A DNA stretch of 64,000 nucleotides from Sarcophilus harrisii. Lineage: Eukaryota > Chordata > Mammalia > Dasyuromorphia > Dasyuridae. This document shows positions 12,240-22,939 of this stretch, one piece after another (positions within the stretch are counted from its first letter, which is position 1; each line of letters starts with the position of its first letter). Made by a program: the position numbers and the translations under genes. Below the pieces are notes generated by a model, which saw only the letters and a list, made by a program, of their open reading frames with translations, did no database searches and was not told where the DNA came from. The DNA is taken from positions 426,153,669-426,217,668 of the forward strand of contig NC_045429.1 in the NCBI RefSeq assembly GCF_902635505.1, read 5' to 3'.

Positions 12240-12808
12240 CTTGTAGTCATGAAGAGTTGGCTATAACAACATACTATACGCACTGTTATATACACATATA
12301 TAGTATATGTAGTATAAGATACCATAATAATATATATGCATACATATACACACAATACTACCTATATATTATGCCATATATGTGTATATAAATACACATC
12401 ATGCTATATGCACATATTTACTACGCATATGCTTGTGCGGAGCCTGCATACACTATACATAACAAGACACATACATAGACAATGTAATACCTTATGCTAC
12501 ATAAGTATCTGTGTACATCCGCTCTGCTGTCTGTATGTGTATAAATACTATGTACAAGCTTGTTTATAGCATGTATATACTATACATCAATAATACATGC
12601 ACACAAATTGCTACATAGTTGCCATGCTTGTATATGCTGTGATATATACATAAGTAGATGTAATGCCCAATACGTAAAACATAATACACAGATATATGCA
12701 GAATGCTACAAATACACCGCTACATATACACTGTATAAATGCGTGTATGTAGCACATGTATATATAGTATGCACAAAAATTGCTACATATATACTGCGTA
12801 TAGTTTGG
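12240..12808. repeat. AT-rich alternating tract next to ARNT CpG island
   Basis: Alternating TA/CA/TG sequence of about 570 bases with many short imperfect copies of ACATACTATA-like words. It ends abruptly at the CpG island near 12,810. Such DNA readily forms Z-DNA or cruciforms and can unwind. The Tyr/Ile-rich ORFs here are artefacts. Confidence 0.8.
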
Positions 12809-12810
12809 AC

Positions 12811-13680
12811 ACACACGGGCTGGGAAGGCACAAAGCACCAGCTGAAGAGCAGTCCGGGGCGCTGAATTCCGCCCCCTCATTCCTCCGGACTTTCAGCCGC
12901 GGACAATTAGCCCCCCGAACCAAACAGCCCCGCTCCCGGAGCTGCCCAGCAGGAGCCCAGCCTGGGGACCGCGAGCCCCCTACGCAGACTCCGCAGGACC
13001 CAGTCGCTCCCCACCCCGATGCCGCCCCTCCGTCTCCTGCGTTTCCCTCCCTAGGCTCCAGCCCCCAATCCCCGAATCCCAGGCTCCTTCCACTAGGGTT
13101 GCCGCCGCCGCCCCGCCAGCCTCCGAGCCCCCAGATGCCGGCCCTTCAGGCCCGGGGCCTCCCCTTCTTCCCCCCGCCCCAATCCTGCCCGTCTGTCCCC
13201 CTCTTTCTGCCCTTCCCCCTCCTCCTCCCGTCCGGTCTGCAGGCTCCTCACCAGGGTTTGCAGCGGTCGCCGCCATGGCCCCCGCGGCCGCGCCCCCCAG
13301 CGGGAGGAAGGGGAGTCGTCGCTGCCGCCGCCACCGTGGCCGCCGCCGCCGCGAGACCGGGCGGGGCGGGGGCGGGGAAGGGAAAGTCACTGCTCGGAGC
13401 CGCCGCCGCAGCCACCACCGAGCACCACCGCGGAGCCCAAGATGGCGGGCGCCCGGACCCTCCCTGACAGGGGAGGTGCCTCGGCTCCCGGGAGGAGAGG
13501 CCTAATGCGAGCCTGGCCTCCTCGGCAGGAAGCCGACCAATAGGCAAGTCTAGGTAGGACCCGGGGCCGATGGAGGTCGAAGCGCCAGCTCGTCAACTGG
13601 CAGCGGGGCTGGGGAAACCATCTCCGGAGCTCCCGGTGGTCCCGCCCTCCTGGGCGGCTCCGGGCAGGGTCATGGGTCGG
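12811..13680 (-). promoter_or_regulatory. ARNT: ARNT CpG-island promoter
   Basis: GC and CpG content jump sharply here compared with the flanks. The island covers ARNT exon 1, whose start codon is at 13,276, and presumably its transcription start, somewhere between about 13,290 and 13,480. GC boxes and a YY1-type AAGATGGCGG word at 13,438-13,447 are present, and no TATA box faces ARNT. This fits the housekeeping-type expression of ARNT. Long Pro/Ala/Arg-rich frames on both strands are composition artefacts. Confidence 0.8.
13252..13276 (-). CDS. ARNT: ARNT coding exon 1 (MAATAANP...)
   Basis: ARNT (HIF-1beta) is the constitutive nuclear bHLH-PAS partner of the aryl hydrocarbon receptor, HIF-1alpha, HIF-2alpha and SIM proteins; the dimers bind xenobiotic- and hypoxia-response elements. 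On the minus strand an ATG in good context (GCCATGG) starts MAATAANP and is followed after CCTG by a GTGAGG donor (GT at 13,251-13,250). Human ARNT begins MAATTANPE with its first splice at the same place, in phase 1. The identity rests on this short match plus the neighbouring SETDB1 in the orientation known from human. All domain-bearing exons (bHLH, PAS-A, PAS-B, PAC, Gln-rich tail) lie off the left edge. The frame stays open upstream of this ATG to another ATG at 13,390, so an N-terminal extension cannot be excluded from sequence alone. Confidence 0.85.
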
Positions 13681-13681
13681 G

Positions 13682-13710
13682 TGACGTTATCCAGTCTGCC
13701 TATATAAGGA
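13682..13710 (+). promoter_or_regulatory. CRE-like site plus TATA box facing right
   Basis: TGACGTTA (13,682-13,689) is a half-consensus CREB/ATF site, followed 11 bases later by TATATAAGGA (13,701-13,710). Together they form a compact rightward core promoter at the edge of the ARNT CpG island, with a start expected near 13,730-13,740. No long ORF follows. It could start a divergent non-coding RNA or an upstream 5' UTR exon of CTXND2, 12 kb to the right; both are inference. Confidence 0.45.
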
Positions 13711-13803
13711 CCTGTCTGGGAGCGATCGGAGGAGGTGACAGCTAAGGAGCATCTCTTTGCTGGTCCTCTGTGGGTTGGTCTTTTAAACGCTCATAATCTT
13801 TCT

Positions 13804-13826
13804 GTGGAGTTTGCCCTAAACTCCAC
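13804..13826 (+). other. Perfect 9-bp hairpin downstream of the TATA box
   Basis: GTGGAGTTT, loop GCCCT, AAACTCCAC: an exact inverted repeat about 70 bases after the predicted rightward start. It would lie in the transcript of the divergent promoter if that exists. It is not a histone stem-loop or a known snRNA element that I recognise. Confidence 0.5.
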
Positions 13827-13904
13827 GTTCTTTTCCACCTAAGCCTCTTACGAGCAAGGCCACTGAGCTAAACGCAGGACATAGAAACAACCCGATCCAA
13901 ACCG

Positions 13905-14200
13905 ATCAGCATCTGTGAAGCGTCTACTCTGGGCGAAGCGCTGCGCAATGAGAGGAACGGCAAAGGACCGGCCCTGCCCCAAGAACTGCGGGTCTGATGG
14001 GGGAGCCAGCGTGCCAACAACCCAAGTCCGAACAGGAGCCACATATTGTAGATTGGGGGTGTCTCAGAGAAGGCGCCAGCTTTAAGGGAGACCAAGAAAG
14101 CTTCTTGCAGAAGGAGGCAAAGTCACACCGTGTGACCCTTCTATAGACTTGGTGGCTGCCAGAGGAAGAATAGTCGTAGGGGAGTGGACAATCCATTCCA
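13905..14200 (-). repeat. L2-like fragment in the CpG-island shore
   Basis: GAAGCGTCTACTCTGGGCGAAG, then GGCAAAGGACCGGCCCTGCCCC and GGGTCTGATGGGGGAGCCAGC are GC-shifted forms of the common marsupial L2-type pattern (AAGCGCCTACT..., ...AGTCCCTGCCCTCAAG..., ...TCTAATGGGGGAGAC). It is unusually GC-rich for such a repeat, in keeping with its place beside an unmethylated island. Confidence 0.55.
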
Positions 14201-16160
14201 ATAGAATTACCTAAAAAATGCAATTGGCTGCCCCATGAGGAAGCAGAAGGAGGGCCAGGGATGGTCTTCATACAGTAGCTGTGTGGACATGTCAGACGTG
14301 AGGGCGTCTTCTGCCTTGGAAAAGATGTTTTTCGGCTGTCCCATCCTCATGGTTGAAATACACTTTGTCCTAACTCTTAGAATTGCTAGCTTCCTTCAAA
14401 GCCCAGATGTCACCTCTTGAACAAGACCTTTACGGATCTACTTGGTTTAACTGCACACCATGGAATATTGGTTTATATTCTATATTCGCTTCTACTTCCA
14501 CTACCCCCAATAACATGCACAGTTAGAATGAAAGTGACTTTTGTCTTTATATCCCTCAAACCTAAGATTGGGCCTCTTTCTTTCTTTCCTTTTTTCTTTG
14601 TTTCCTCCCTTCCTTCCTTTCTTTTTTCCCCTTTTTTTCACTTGAATCGTATTCTTTGTGCCAATAAAGGCAATTAAGTTCCTACAATTCTAGTCCAATC
14701 TAATTAAATGGCTACCATATGGAAGGCCCCCTGTGATAACATTAGTAGAAGACAGAAGCACTAAAATTTGGTACTAGCAGGGAGGGCCTTGTGTGACCAG
14801 GATGTGGTTATCAATTATGCTGGATACCTTTCTGGATCCTCAGAAAAGCCCTTGAAGTGGTTTTCTTGCCTATAAAATGAAAGGACACACAGAGGACAGT
14901 ATATAAATGCCTTTTCTCTTTCTTCCCTTTCCCCTCCTAAATGATCTCTAATGTATTTTCCAGCTCCAAATCTATGATTATCTTATGATCAAACTATGGA
15001 CAAATCCATGAAGTAGAGGGGCTGATAGGCAAGATTAGGGAATATAGTGACTAAAAAATTATCTTAAAACTGCAGAGGTCATCAAATGCTCAGCTAAGAA
15101 ACTACAAATTCCCAGGCAGAAGAAGATCTTTGGGCAGAGGAGTTATAAGGCAGGATGTGTAAAAATAGGCAGATTATTTTGGCATCAATGTGAAGTAGAT
15201 AGGAGAACCAGGTAGATGGCTCTATCTACCAGTATCTCAGCACCTGAACGAGATTTCTCTTTCCACTTAGTGGAAAGAAGAGTAATTACAAGAAATGTTT
15301 CTGGAAGTAGAATCAATAAGATTCATTTGTGAATATGAGGAAGATTCGGGAACATTCACAGATGAGTGAGGCTTGGGGTCTATGTGACAGAAAGGATGGC
15401 AATGTACCATCAAGTAAGTGGGGGAGGAGAGAGGCAGGTTAGTGGAGAAAATGACTAATACAGCTTTGGACATGTTTCTGCCTATGAAGCCTGAATGAAT
15501 TGTATCTTTAAAGGTATGAGCATGAAACTCCATGAGAGTAGAAGATACTATTTGCCTGCAGTACAAGTACCATAAATGCATGTATAGTCTCAAGAAATGA
15601 CTTTAGATCTGTTTCTCCTCTTCAATACCTGACAAGCAGGGTATACTTCTCTGTCCCCATGCACTCTAGCTGGAGCTACTGAAGCTTTAGAGGCAGGATT
15701 CCAGGCCAAATAATGTGATCAGAATAGCAAGGGAGTCCTGAAAAGCCTAGGGCAGAAACACAAAGGGGTGGAATGGGGATGGAACTTAGAACTTGGTGAG
15801 GAAGTACAGGAGATGGCATTTGGAACTTAGTGCAATCATGCTATATAGTAATTGAATTAAGCTGTATGTTTTTTCCTGTTATATCTTTGTAGTCAATATT
15901 CCTTTGTAAAAGCTAATCTGACTATAAAGTAGTTAAATGGAACTGGGGTCTAGAGTCCCCCCCAAAAAAAAATGATTGAATATAATTGGTGAGGGCTAAA
16001 ACCTTCAGTGGCTGAAACTAGATATCCCCAATCCCTCTTAATAGAATCAGAGAACCCTAGGGAAGACATAAAATATAACATTTTACATTCAGACAGAGAG
16101 TGATCATTGTTACATAGATAATATATAGAGAGAAGGAGCATGTACATTAATAGCCAGCAC
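14201..16160. other. Intergenic, no gene recognised
   Basis: A T/C-rich simple tract lies at about 14,575-14,645. MIR-like traces appear around 14,850-14,960 (CTTGCCTATAAAATGAAAGG). The remainder (15,000-15,950) has no recognisable exon; it may include a very old LTR or LINE but I cannot support a family. Confidence 0.4.
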
Positions 16161-16164
16161 AATT

Positions 16165-17345
16165 TTATTGCATTATATATAATTTATTCAAAATACCTTA
16201 TCTAAAAATATATTAAGTCATATAAAATATAGTATAGCATATCATATCATGTTATATTGCATTTATTGTACATTATATAAAGTACATAATATGTAATATG
16301 CTATATAAAATACGGTGGCATATAACATGATCTATTATATGCATGGCATTGTATAATTTATTTTTGTTGTTGTTATTCATTCAGTTCAGTCATGTCCTAC
16401 TCCTCATGATCCCATTTGGGGTTTTCTTCTCAAAAGATACTGGAGTGGTTTATTTCCTTCTCCAGCTCATTTGATGGATAAGGAAACAAGCAAAGTAGGT
16501 TCAGTGATTTGCCCAGGATCATACAGCTAGTAAGTGTTTGAGGCCAGATTAAAAGTCAGGAAGATGTTATGAATAGTATTTAACATATTATATAATGTAC
16601 ATATAAGAGATGCCCACCTTAACATAGCCAGTGTAATTCTATTACCTTATAATATGTATAATATATAAAATACATGAATCGATACAAAAATATATTTATA
16701 GTATAATTTATTTATATTTGTATAATTACATTTATATTCCACATTTTTTATTATATAAAATGTTATATTACCTATATCATCATTATATATTTTATATTAT
16801 AGAATGTACATATAAGAGATATTCACCTTAATAGATATTACTATATTCTATTGCATTATATAATATGTATATAAAACTAAGTACCTAATGTGCATATCAC
16901 ATTATGCATTTTTAAATATGTTGTAAATTGACTGTTTTTAATATATGCTATATAATATGCTATATTATACTGTGTATTGAGCTATACTAGATAATATTTT
17001 ATGTTATATATATGTAATTAAGTTCATCATCATTTATATATACATTATGTAATGTAATATAATATGTATTGACTATTAAAGTATACATAGATAGGAAGAC
17101 AGACAGACAGATAAATGAATGGATGGATGTAATATAGTACCTGATAGTTTATGGTGAGTTTTCCTACAGGGAGCCTCACAGGGATAACTCTGTAGTACAT
17201 TATCACATTTTATGTGATATTATTATGCATAACATATACTATTTGTGCATATTAGTTACATTTGTGTTTATATACATATATGTGTGTCTGTGTGTATATC
17301 AAGCCTCTCTATACATATCTATATCTACATATATATATATTCTAA
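16165..17345. repeat. AT-rich degenerate tandem repeat
   Basis: Very AT-rich DNA in which a core of about 60 bases recurs: TACATATAAGAGATGCCCACC at about 16,599, TACATATAAGAGATATTCACC at about 16,806, and a looser copy at about 16,135. Each is followed by a TTCTATT-rich stretch and ATAATATGTAT. GACA/GATA and ATGGATGG microsatellite lies at 17,090-17,130. A SINE interrupts it at 16,362. Confidence 0.65.
16362..16565 (-). repeat. Marsupial tRNA/RTE-type SINE
   Basis: Reverse-orientation SINE: a GTTGTTGTTATTCATTCAG tail, ACTGGAGTGGTTTATTTCC, CATACAGCTAGTAAGTGTTTG and GAAGATG at the head side. The tail resembles RTE-mobilised SINEs. It sits inside the AT-rich tandem repeat. Confidence 0.75.
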
Positions 17346-18715
17346 TCATACTATTAAGGTATAAATTTCCTATGACATAGTTTTAAATTAACTCATTTGT
17401 ACACTGAAGAGAGTGAGTAATTAGAAAAACATTTATATAGTACTTTAAGGGTTGCAAATAAGTTTTCATGGATTATTTCATTTATAACACCTCACCTAGC
17501 CAGTGGGGATTCACTTTAAAAGGAACCTCTGTTGAGGGAGGGGGTTTAAGGTAGGGACTGATGAAGGATCATGCTGGATGAAGAAGGTGTAAGCTGAAAT
17601 ACATTGATATTAGTTTGTTTTGATTTATTTAACCATTTTGATTTAAAAGACTGTATATATAAGTATCATTCTTTTTAGGCTTACTTCCCCAGCTCCCACT
17701 TGCATTGACAGTTAGGGTCACTAGAGAATAAACGACTACTAATACTCAGAGCTCATGAGGTAAATCCTTAAGGGATTAAGTTTTTGTAGTACTGTGAGCC
17801 CCATCAGTGAGTTCCCCGTTGATTATCAGCCAGTAATCCTTATTTATTTATGTGTTTTACAAAAGGAATTTACTTTAGGGAATGGTACTAACAGTTGTGA
17901 TAAAACCTTCTCTTCAAACCATGGGTACACTTTTCTCTTATACTCACAAGGTTTCTGGGGAAAGCAGGCTAAAAGTTAAAGTACAAAAGTAATGAATCAC
18001 ACACCACACACATATTTATATGTATGTGTGTATGTATGTATATATAGTTTATCTCATAGTTCCTAGAATTCTTTCTCTCCTTTGTACCATTCTTATGAAG
18101 CATTCTCTAAATAAGTAACTTCTGTCCTTGACTATTTTTCCATATCTGTCTGCAGGCATTTCCTCTGTCATAGACCACTATAATTCTATTTTTTCTGTTG
18201 CTACCAACTCTGATCATTAGTTGGACCTATTGTGACCGTCTCTGATGGATCTCCCAAATCTATATAGTTAAGTAGGTGGTAAACTGCTGAAATATACAAT
18301 TCCAAACCAGTTTGAAATTTAATAGCTTGCCCAGAGATTTATCTAATTCTTTAAGCCAAACACAAGATATTTCTTGTGTAAAATACCAACTCTATCCGAT
18401 GATCAAAGTACCTTGTTCCTCTTAAAATCATTAAGGACTTGTTTACATTCTTGGTGGATTGATTGTTTTAATCCAGATATTTGAAACATTGTGATTATAT
18501 TAATTAGAATGGATTGAAAACTCATACCCTTATATAACCATATCTTTGTTTAAAAAAAAAAAAAACCTTTAATATAAAAACAGTAGGGATTTGACAAGAG
18601 AGACATTTCCTTAGATTATTGGATAGAGGTATCTTGATGGCTCAATGGACAGATGTCACTGCATGGATGTCACTACACCTGGACTTGAATTCAAATACAA
18701 CTTCAGATACTTAGT
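17346..18715. other. Intergenic, no gene recognised
   Basis: Contains a MIR-like reverse fragment around 17,410-17,490, a TATG/TA microsatellite at about 18,000-18,045 and a weak SINE head near 18,625-18,715 (TATCTTGATGGCTCAATGG). No exon or ORF is supported. Confidence 0.4.
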
Positions 18716-18719
18716 ACAA

Positions 18720-18875
18720 TTTTGTATCTATTCATTTGTGTATCTATTGTATATCCCTAATGGAATGCAAATTTCTTGAGAGTAGGGTCTGTTTTGTTCC
18801 TTACCTTTGATTTCCCAATGCCGAATATAATGCATTGTATATAGTAGGCATTTAATAAATACATCTTGAATTTAA
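18720..18875 (+). repeat. L2-like LINE tail
   Basis: AATGCAAATTTCTTGAGAGTAGGG ... AGTAGGCATTTAATAAATAC is the terminal L2 pattern, ending with the usual 'gaat' target-like end. Confidence 0.6.
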
Positions 18876-18992
18876 ATAACTTGAAAACTATCTCTCAAAC
18901 AAATACAATGAAGCACATTTGATTTGACAAGTTCATATAGCCTAAAATGGCCTGAGTAAAGAGAAGGAAAATATGAAGTTGTACTTGTATTC

Positions 18993-19256
18993 TTTTAGAT
19001 CAGGGCTTTTAACTTGATATCCATGAACCCCATTTAAAAAAATCCTTGGAAAGACTTCAGAGGGACTGGAAATTTGGATGGGAAAATTTGTATCTGTTTA
19101 ATTATAATTTTAATATAATGCATTATAATAGTTTGTATTTTATTTTGTTCGTTTAAAAACTTTATTCTGAAAAGGGCCCAGAGATTTCACCAGACAACTA
19201 TATGGGGCCACGATATTAAAAAAAAAAAAAAAAAAAAAGGCTTTAGAATCCCTATT
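18993..19256 (+). mobile_element. hAT-like non-autonomous DNA transposon remnant
   Basis: Ends resemble the CAGGGGTTCTTAACC-type inverted ends of a widespread mammalian hAT family: CAGGGCTTTTAACTTG on the left, and the inverse AAGGCTTTAGAATCCC on the right. The inner TTCTGAAAAGGGCCCAGAGATTTCACCAGAC block is typical. A second copy in the other orientation lies at 56,650. Confidence 0.55.
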
Positions 19257-19259
19257 TTA

Positions 19260-20185
19260 GAACAAATCACTGGGTTGTACCCAGTCTTTCTACCACAACT
19301 TTCTACTGTGGTACTTTCTACCACAAAGATTGGTCAACAATAGATTAACTTTGGCTTCCCCAGCCTAGGTAAAGTTGTGGAAATATTCCCCCAATGACCC
19401 GGCTTCTTATTTAATCAATTGGGATCATTTTCTCACTCATTATAGAGTGTCTGAAACTTGAAGCTGTTTTAGTTGAACTATTCATGAAGTACCTGGTTGC
19501 TTAGTGTAGGGGGTGGAGATGAAGAGAACAATCTACCATACCACTACCACCACCACTTTAGCAATATGGGGTGAATAGAGAGCAAAGTTCACAAGCTGTT
19601 AAAGGGATGCATTTATGTAGGTGAAGTCTGCCCCATCAACAGCCAAATTCAACCTTGGATGTCACTGCTTCCAAAGGTAAAAAACTACTGCTATTATATC
19701 TACTATGAAAAGACCTTTCAGAAATATTGTAATTATGACTAATTCCATGGGGTTCAATATATGGTACCTTTATTTTAGGCTCTATATTATGAAGGTGATT
19801 ATAGGAAGAATGTTTTCTTCCCAGAAGTCATTAAAAAACAAAGAGATATCCATCAGGTCTTAGATATGGTTTGATGTGTGGGAAGATGGTCTAGAGATAT
19901 GATCACCAAAGAGTTCTGCCAACTGGAGTAATATGTGATTAATGGGTTGTACTGTATGATGTCTTACAGTTACAGCGGTTACTTTCACATATACTTTTTC
20001 TTGAACTTCCCAACCTATGATACAAAAGTATAATGGAAATAGTTTTATAGCCATTAAAAATGTGGAAATTCAAATTCAGAAAATTGTGTCTTGCTTCAGT
20101 AAAGTGGCAGAGTCCAAACCCTAATCCAAGACTTCATTTGGTCTACCATTCTTTCTGATATACTATATCCTATTTTTTCTAAAAA
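19260..20185. other. Intergenic, no gene recognised
   Basis: Unremarkable sequence with a short internal repeat (TTTCTACCACAACTTTCTAC / TACTTTCTACCACAAAG at 19,288-19,328). No exon is supported on either strand. Confidence 0.4.
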
Positions 20186-20189
20186 TGAT

Positions 20190-20748
20190 AGCATGGTCTT
20201 TTTGTACTGACAAGGAATTGGAAACTGAGGGAATGCCCATCAACTGGGAAATGGCGTGGTATATGAATGTAATGGAATACTGTTTTGTTATAAGAAATGA
20301 TGAGCAGGCAGATTTCAGAAAGACTTAATGAACTAATGCTGAATGAAGAAAGCAGAAGCAAGAGAATATTGTATGCAATAACAGCAACATTATATGATGA
20401 TCAACTGTGATAGACTTAGCTCTTAGCTCAGAAATGCATTGATCCAAGACAGTTTCAGTATACCATCCATATCCAGAAAAAGGACTACGGAATATGTCAA
20501 TTGTAGCATACTATTTTCATTTTTTGTTTTTTTCTTTTTTATGGCTTCTCTCTTTTATTCTGATTTTTCTTTTACAACATGACTAATATGGAAATATATT
20601 TAAGATAATTGTACGTGTATAACCTATGTCATATTATTTGTGCTGTCTTGAGAAGGGAAGTGAAGAAAAGAAGGGGGGAAAATCTGGAACTCAAAATCTT
20701 TCAAAAATGAATATTGAAAACTGTCTTTACACATAATTGGAAAAAAAC
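20190..20748 (+). mobile_element. L1 3' end, 5'-truncated
   Basis: Starts with the end of ORF2 (GGAATGCCCATCAACTGGGAA, TGGCGTGGTATATGAATG, AGAAATGATGAGCAGGCAG), continues through the 3' UTR (AGCTCAGAAATGCATTGATCC) and ends in an A-rich stretch at about 20,748. Inactive and older than the 28/34-kb copies. Confidence 0.7.
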
Positions 20749-20749
20749 T

Positions 20750-21584
20750 ATTAAGAATTTCAAAATAATAACATTTAAATTAAAATATTATTGTGGCATA
20801 AACTAGACTAAGGATGATACTTGAAGATATCTTCTTTCTCAGTGCCAATCCTACTAGAAGGAAAGAGACTAGTGTATTGTTTAGTTAAGAAGACAGGTCA
20901 AAGAGGAAAGAAAAGCCAGTTGTTTTGGGAAAGGAACGTGGCAAAGTAGAGGTAAATGATCTGTCTAGGAAATAAGAGGAGTATAAAACTTCCTTGCATT
21001 TCAAAAATACTACTACTCTCTACCCCAAAAAAGGGCTAAATGCTAAGCATAGGAATAAAAAATTTGCTCCCTGACCCCAATTTTTTCAACTCATATTCTA
21101 AGGAATATTGTATTTGATTTTAATTGAATAAATAACAAAGAACCTTACAAATCATTGTATAATATTCATGACAGTTTTCTGTTTTTTCTTATTTCTGTTT
21201 CTTATGCCAAAATTCAGACCAAATTTGTTCCCTATATTTCTTAGTAGTGTCCTTGCTATATATAGTCATATGAAAAAATTACTTGATTGAATATAGTATG
21301 GTTTTTATTTTACCTGAAGAATCATATTTTCCCTCCCTGTCCTTCTGTGTCTCTCCATCATATAGTCCATGAATAATATCTTGAGTCTAAATGATTGTTG
21401 TTAATATTCATCATCATAAGCTATTCTTTCAGCTCTGAAATTTGTTTTTTTAACTAATAAGAAATTCCATCCTGATATATTTACCATGCATCATATTTTT
21501 AAAAGGTGGCATACAAGTCTGTTCTTCAAAAGGCAGAAAAGAGCTTTCAAATCAGAAAGTGTGACTGAAGGATAAAGGGTGATA
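20750..21584. other. Intergenic, no gene recognised
   Basis: AT-rich DNA between the L1 end and the solo LTR. No ORF of interest and no identifiable repeat family. Confidence 0.4.
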
Positions 21585-21590
21585 GCTAAC

Positions 21591-22232
21591 TGTGGAGGTT
21601 TTCTGGAGGCATCCTTAGTCTCAGTTGAAATAAATAATTACTCCAAAATGCAGCCAGCTGGTAAAAATGCAAACGTTTATTTCTCCTTCCAAAATAGCCC
21701 AGTTAGTTCAGAGACCTAACTCTCTGTTTGGCTCCAAGAGATCTTGCAGCTTTGTCCTTGGCTTCTGCCTCTGCTTTCTTCAGCCTCCAGCGAGCACCAA
21801 GTTGGAAGATGCAATGAATCTCTTGCCTTGAAGATAGGGCTTGTGGGTTTTCTTCCAGAGTGTCTCTCCCTCCCACCCCCATCGATGTTCCGGAAAAATC
21901 CCCCCCTTAGCTCTAAGACCTTCCTCCATATATATCATCTCCCAAAGGTTAACTCCTCCTTCTCAAGGCAGGGATTATGGGTTATCTCCCAGAGTGCTCT
22001 CTGGTCCTAAGAACTTCAAGGGAGGTGTGAATTCAGACTAAGCCAGCCCTGAATTCTCCCAAACATGTGAACTCCATTGAGTACTTAGATACTTATGAGC
22101 TCTCTAAAGGTGTGAACACAAGCATTGTTTCCATCAATTCCACTTAGTACCTTGTTTCAAGTTCTGGCCCAAAATAACTTTCTAAGATTAAATCAACTCC
22201 AATGGCTTAACAGTTTGTAAAAGATTCCAACA
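21591..22232 (-). mobile_element. Solo LTR of a class II ERV family
   Basis: A fossil. On the minus strand it starts TGTTGGAATCTTTTACAAAC and ends in CA, 642 bases long, and is flanked by a perfect 6-base target duplication GCTAAC (21,585-21,590 and 22,233-22,238). It shares its ends and most internal blocks with the 3' LTR of the ERV at 40,101-43,941, so it is the same family. A complete LTR without internal sequence and with matching target repeats means LTR-LTR recombination removed the body. The 6-base duplication fits betaretrovirus-like integrases. Confidence 0.85.
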
Positions 22233-22244
22233 GCTAACCTTGAC

Positions 22245-22480
22245 TGGTATGGCTAGAGAGTGGACCTTGGAACAAGGAAGACCTGTGATTTAAGTCCTAC
22301 CTTTAACGAAGACTATGTGAGTCTGGGCCTAAAGTAAGTCACTCACCTCTCTTGCTTTAGACAACTTAATAAAACCCTAAGTTGAAGAAAATATGCCCAC
22401 TTACATTGGTAGAGGAAGTTCCTTCCCAAGACCTCCCTACAGTAATTAAATCATAGGGGTCCCATCTATATCCCACTTTA
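22245..22480 (+). repeat. Marsupial tRNA-derived SINE
   Basis: Head TGGCTAGAGAGTGGACCTTGG, GGAAGACCTGTGATTTAAG, AGTCACTCACCTCTC and the diagnostic tail ACATTGGTAGAGGAAGTTCC with ATCATAGGGGTCCCATC. A nearly full-length member of the same type as at 9,290. Confidence 0.7.
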
Positions 22481-22654
22481 ATTTTCAAAAGAATTTACTT
22501 TGATTTAAAAAAAAAAATATTCACAGAATGATGTGAATTGACTCTTTGAATTTTCATATGGACATAAATGAAAAGTTTTTTAGACATTCTTTTCCCTCAA
22601 GTACCTTTTGAATCTAACCAGACTTTACATGTGTAAAACTGTGAACAATAGAGT

Positions 22655-22930
22655 ATGTAATCACAGGATTATAAAGCTGAAAGAGCCTTTAGAGACCTAC
22701 TTTTACAAATGAAACTTAAATGACTTGAGAAAAGTGATGCTAAGATATGTGGTACAGACAGGAAATCAGAGGAGAGGATTAATTGGATCAGTATGTTTAG
22801 AGAAGACTTCATGGAGGAGTACTTTAAACTATACACTTGATCCTCACAACAACTCTGGACACTAGACAAGGCTGGTACTATACTCATTTTGCAAATGTAA
22901 AGAAAGGTGTTTCTCTCCACAGGAGCGCGT
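22655..22930 (-). repeat. MIR-related SINE sequence
   Basis: ACAGGATTATAAAGCTGAAAG ... TTTTACAAATGAAACTTAAATG and, after a break, GATCCTCACAACAACTCTGG ... CATTTTGCAAATGTAAAG: two adjoining reverse MIR-like fragments. The 165-codon minus-strand frame across this stretch is not a gene. Confidence 0.5.
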
Positions 22931-22939
22931 GTTTTACAT

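Larger units (their letters stand above)
1..13251 (-). other. ARNT: ARNT intron 1, 5' part (inferred), repeat-rich
   Basis: This stretch lies downstream, on the minus strand, of the ARNT exon 1 splice donor. I looked for later ARNT exons (the acidic exon 2 and the bHLH exon) on the minus strand and did not recognise any, so it is read as intron. It is AT-rich and mostly old interspersed repeats (L2, MIR, an L1 end, mariner remnants) with AT-rich microsatellite next to the CpG island. That it all belongs to one intron is inference from the known ARNT gene structure. Confidence 0.6.

Noticed and set aside
12739-13467. 242-codon Pro/Ala-rich ORF on the plus strand
   Set aside because: It crosses AT-rich microsatellite into the ARNT CpG island. 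The residue content follows base composition; no domain, and the true coding exon is on the other strand.
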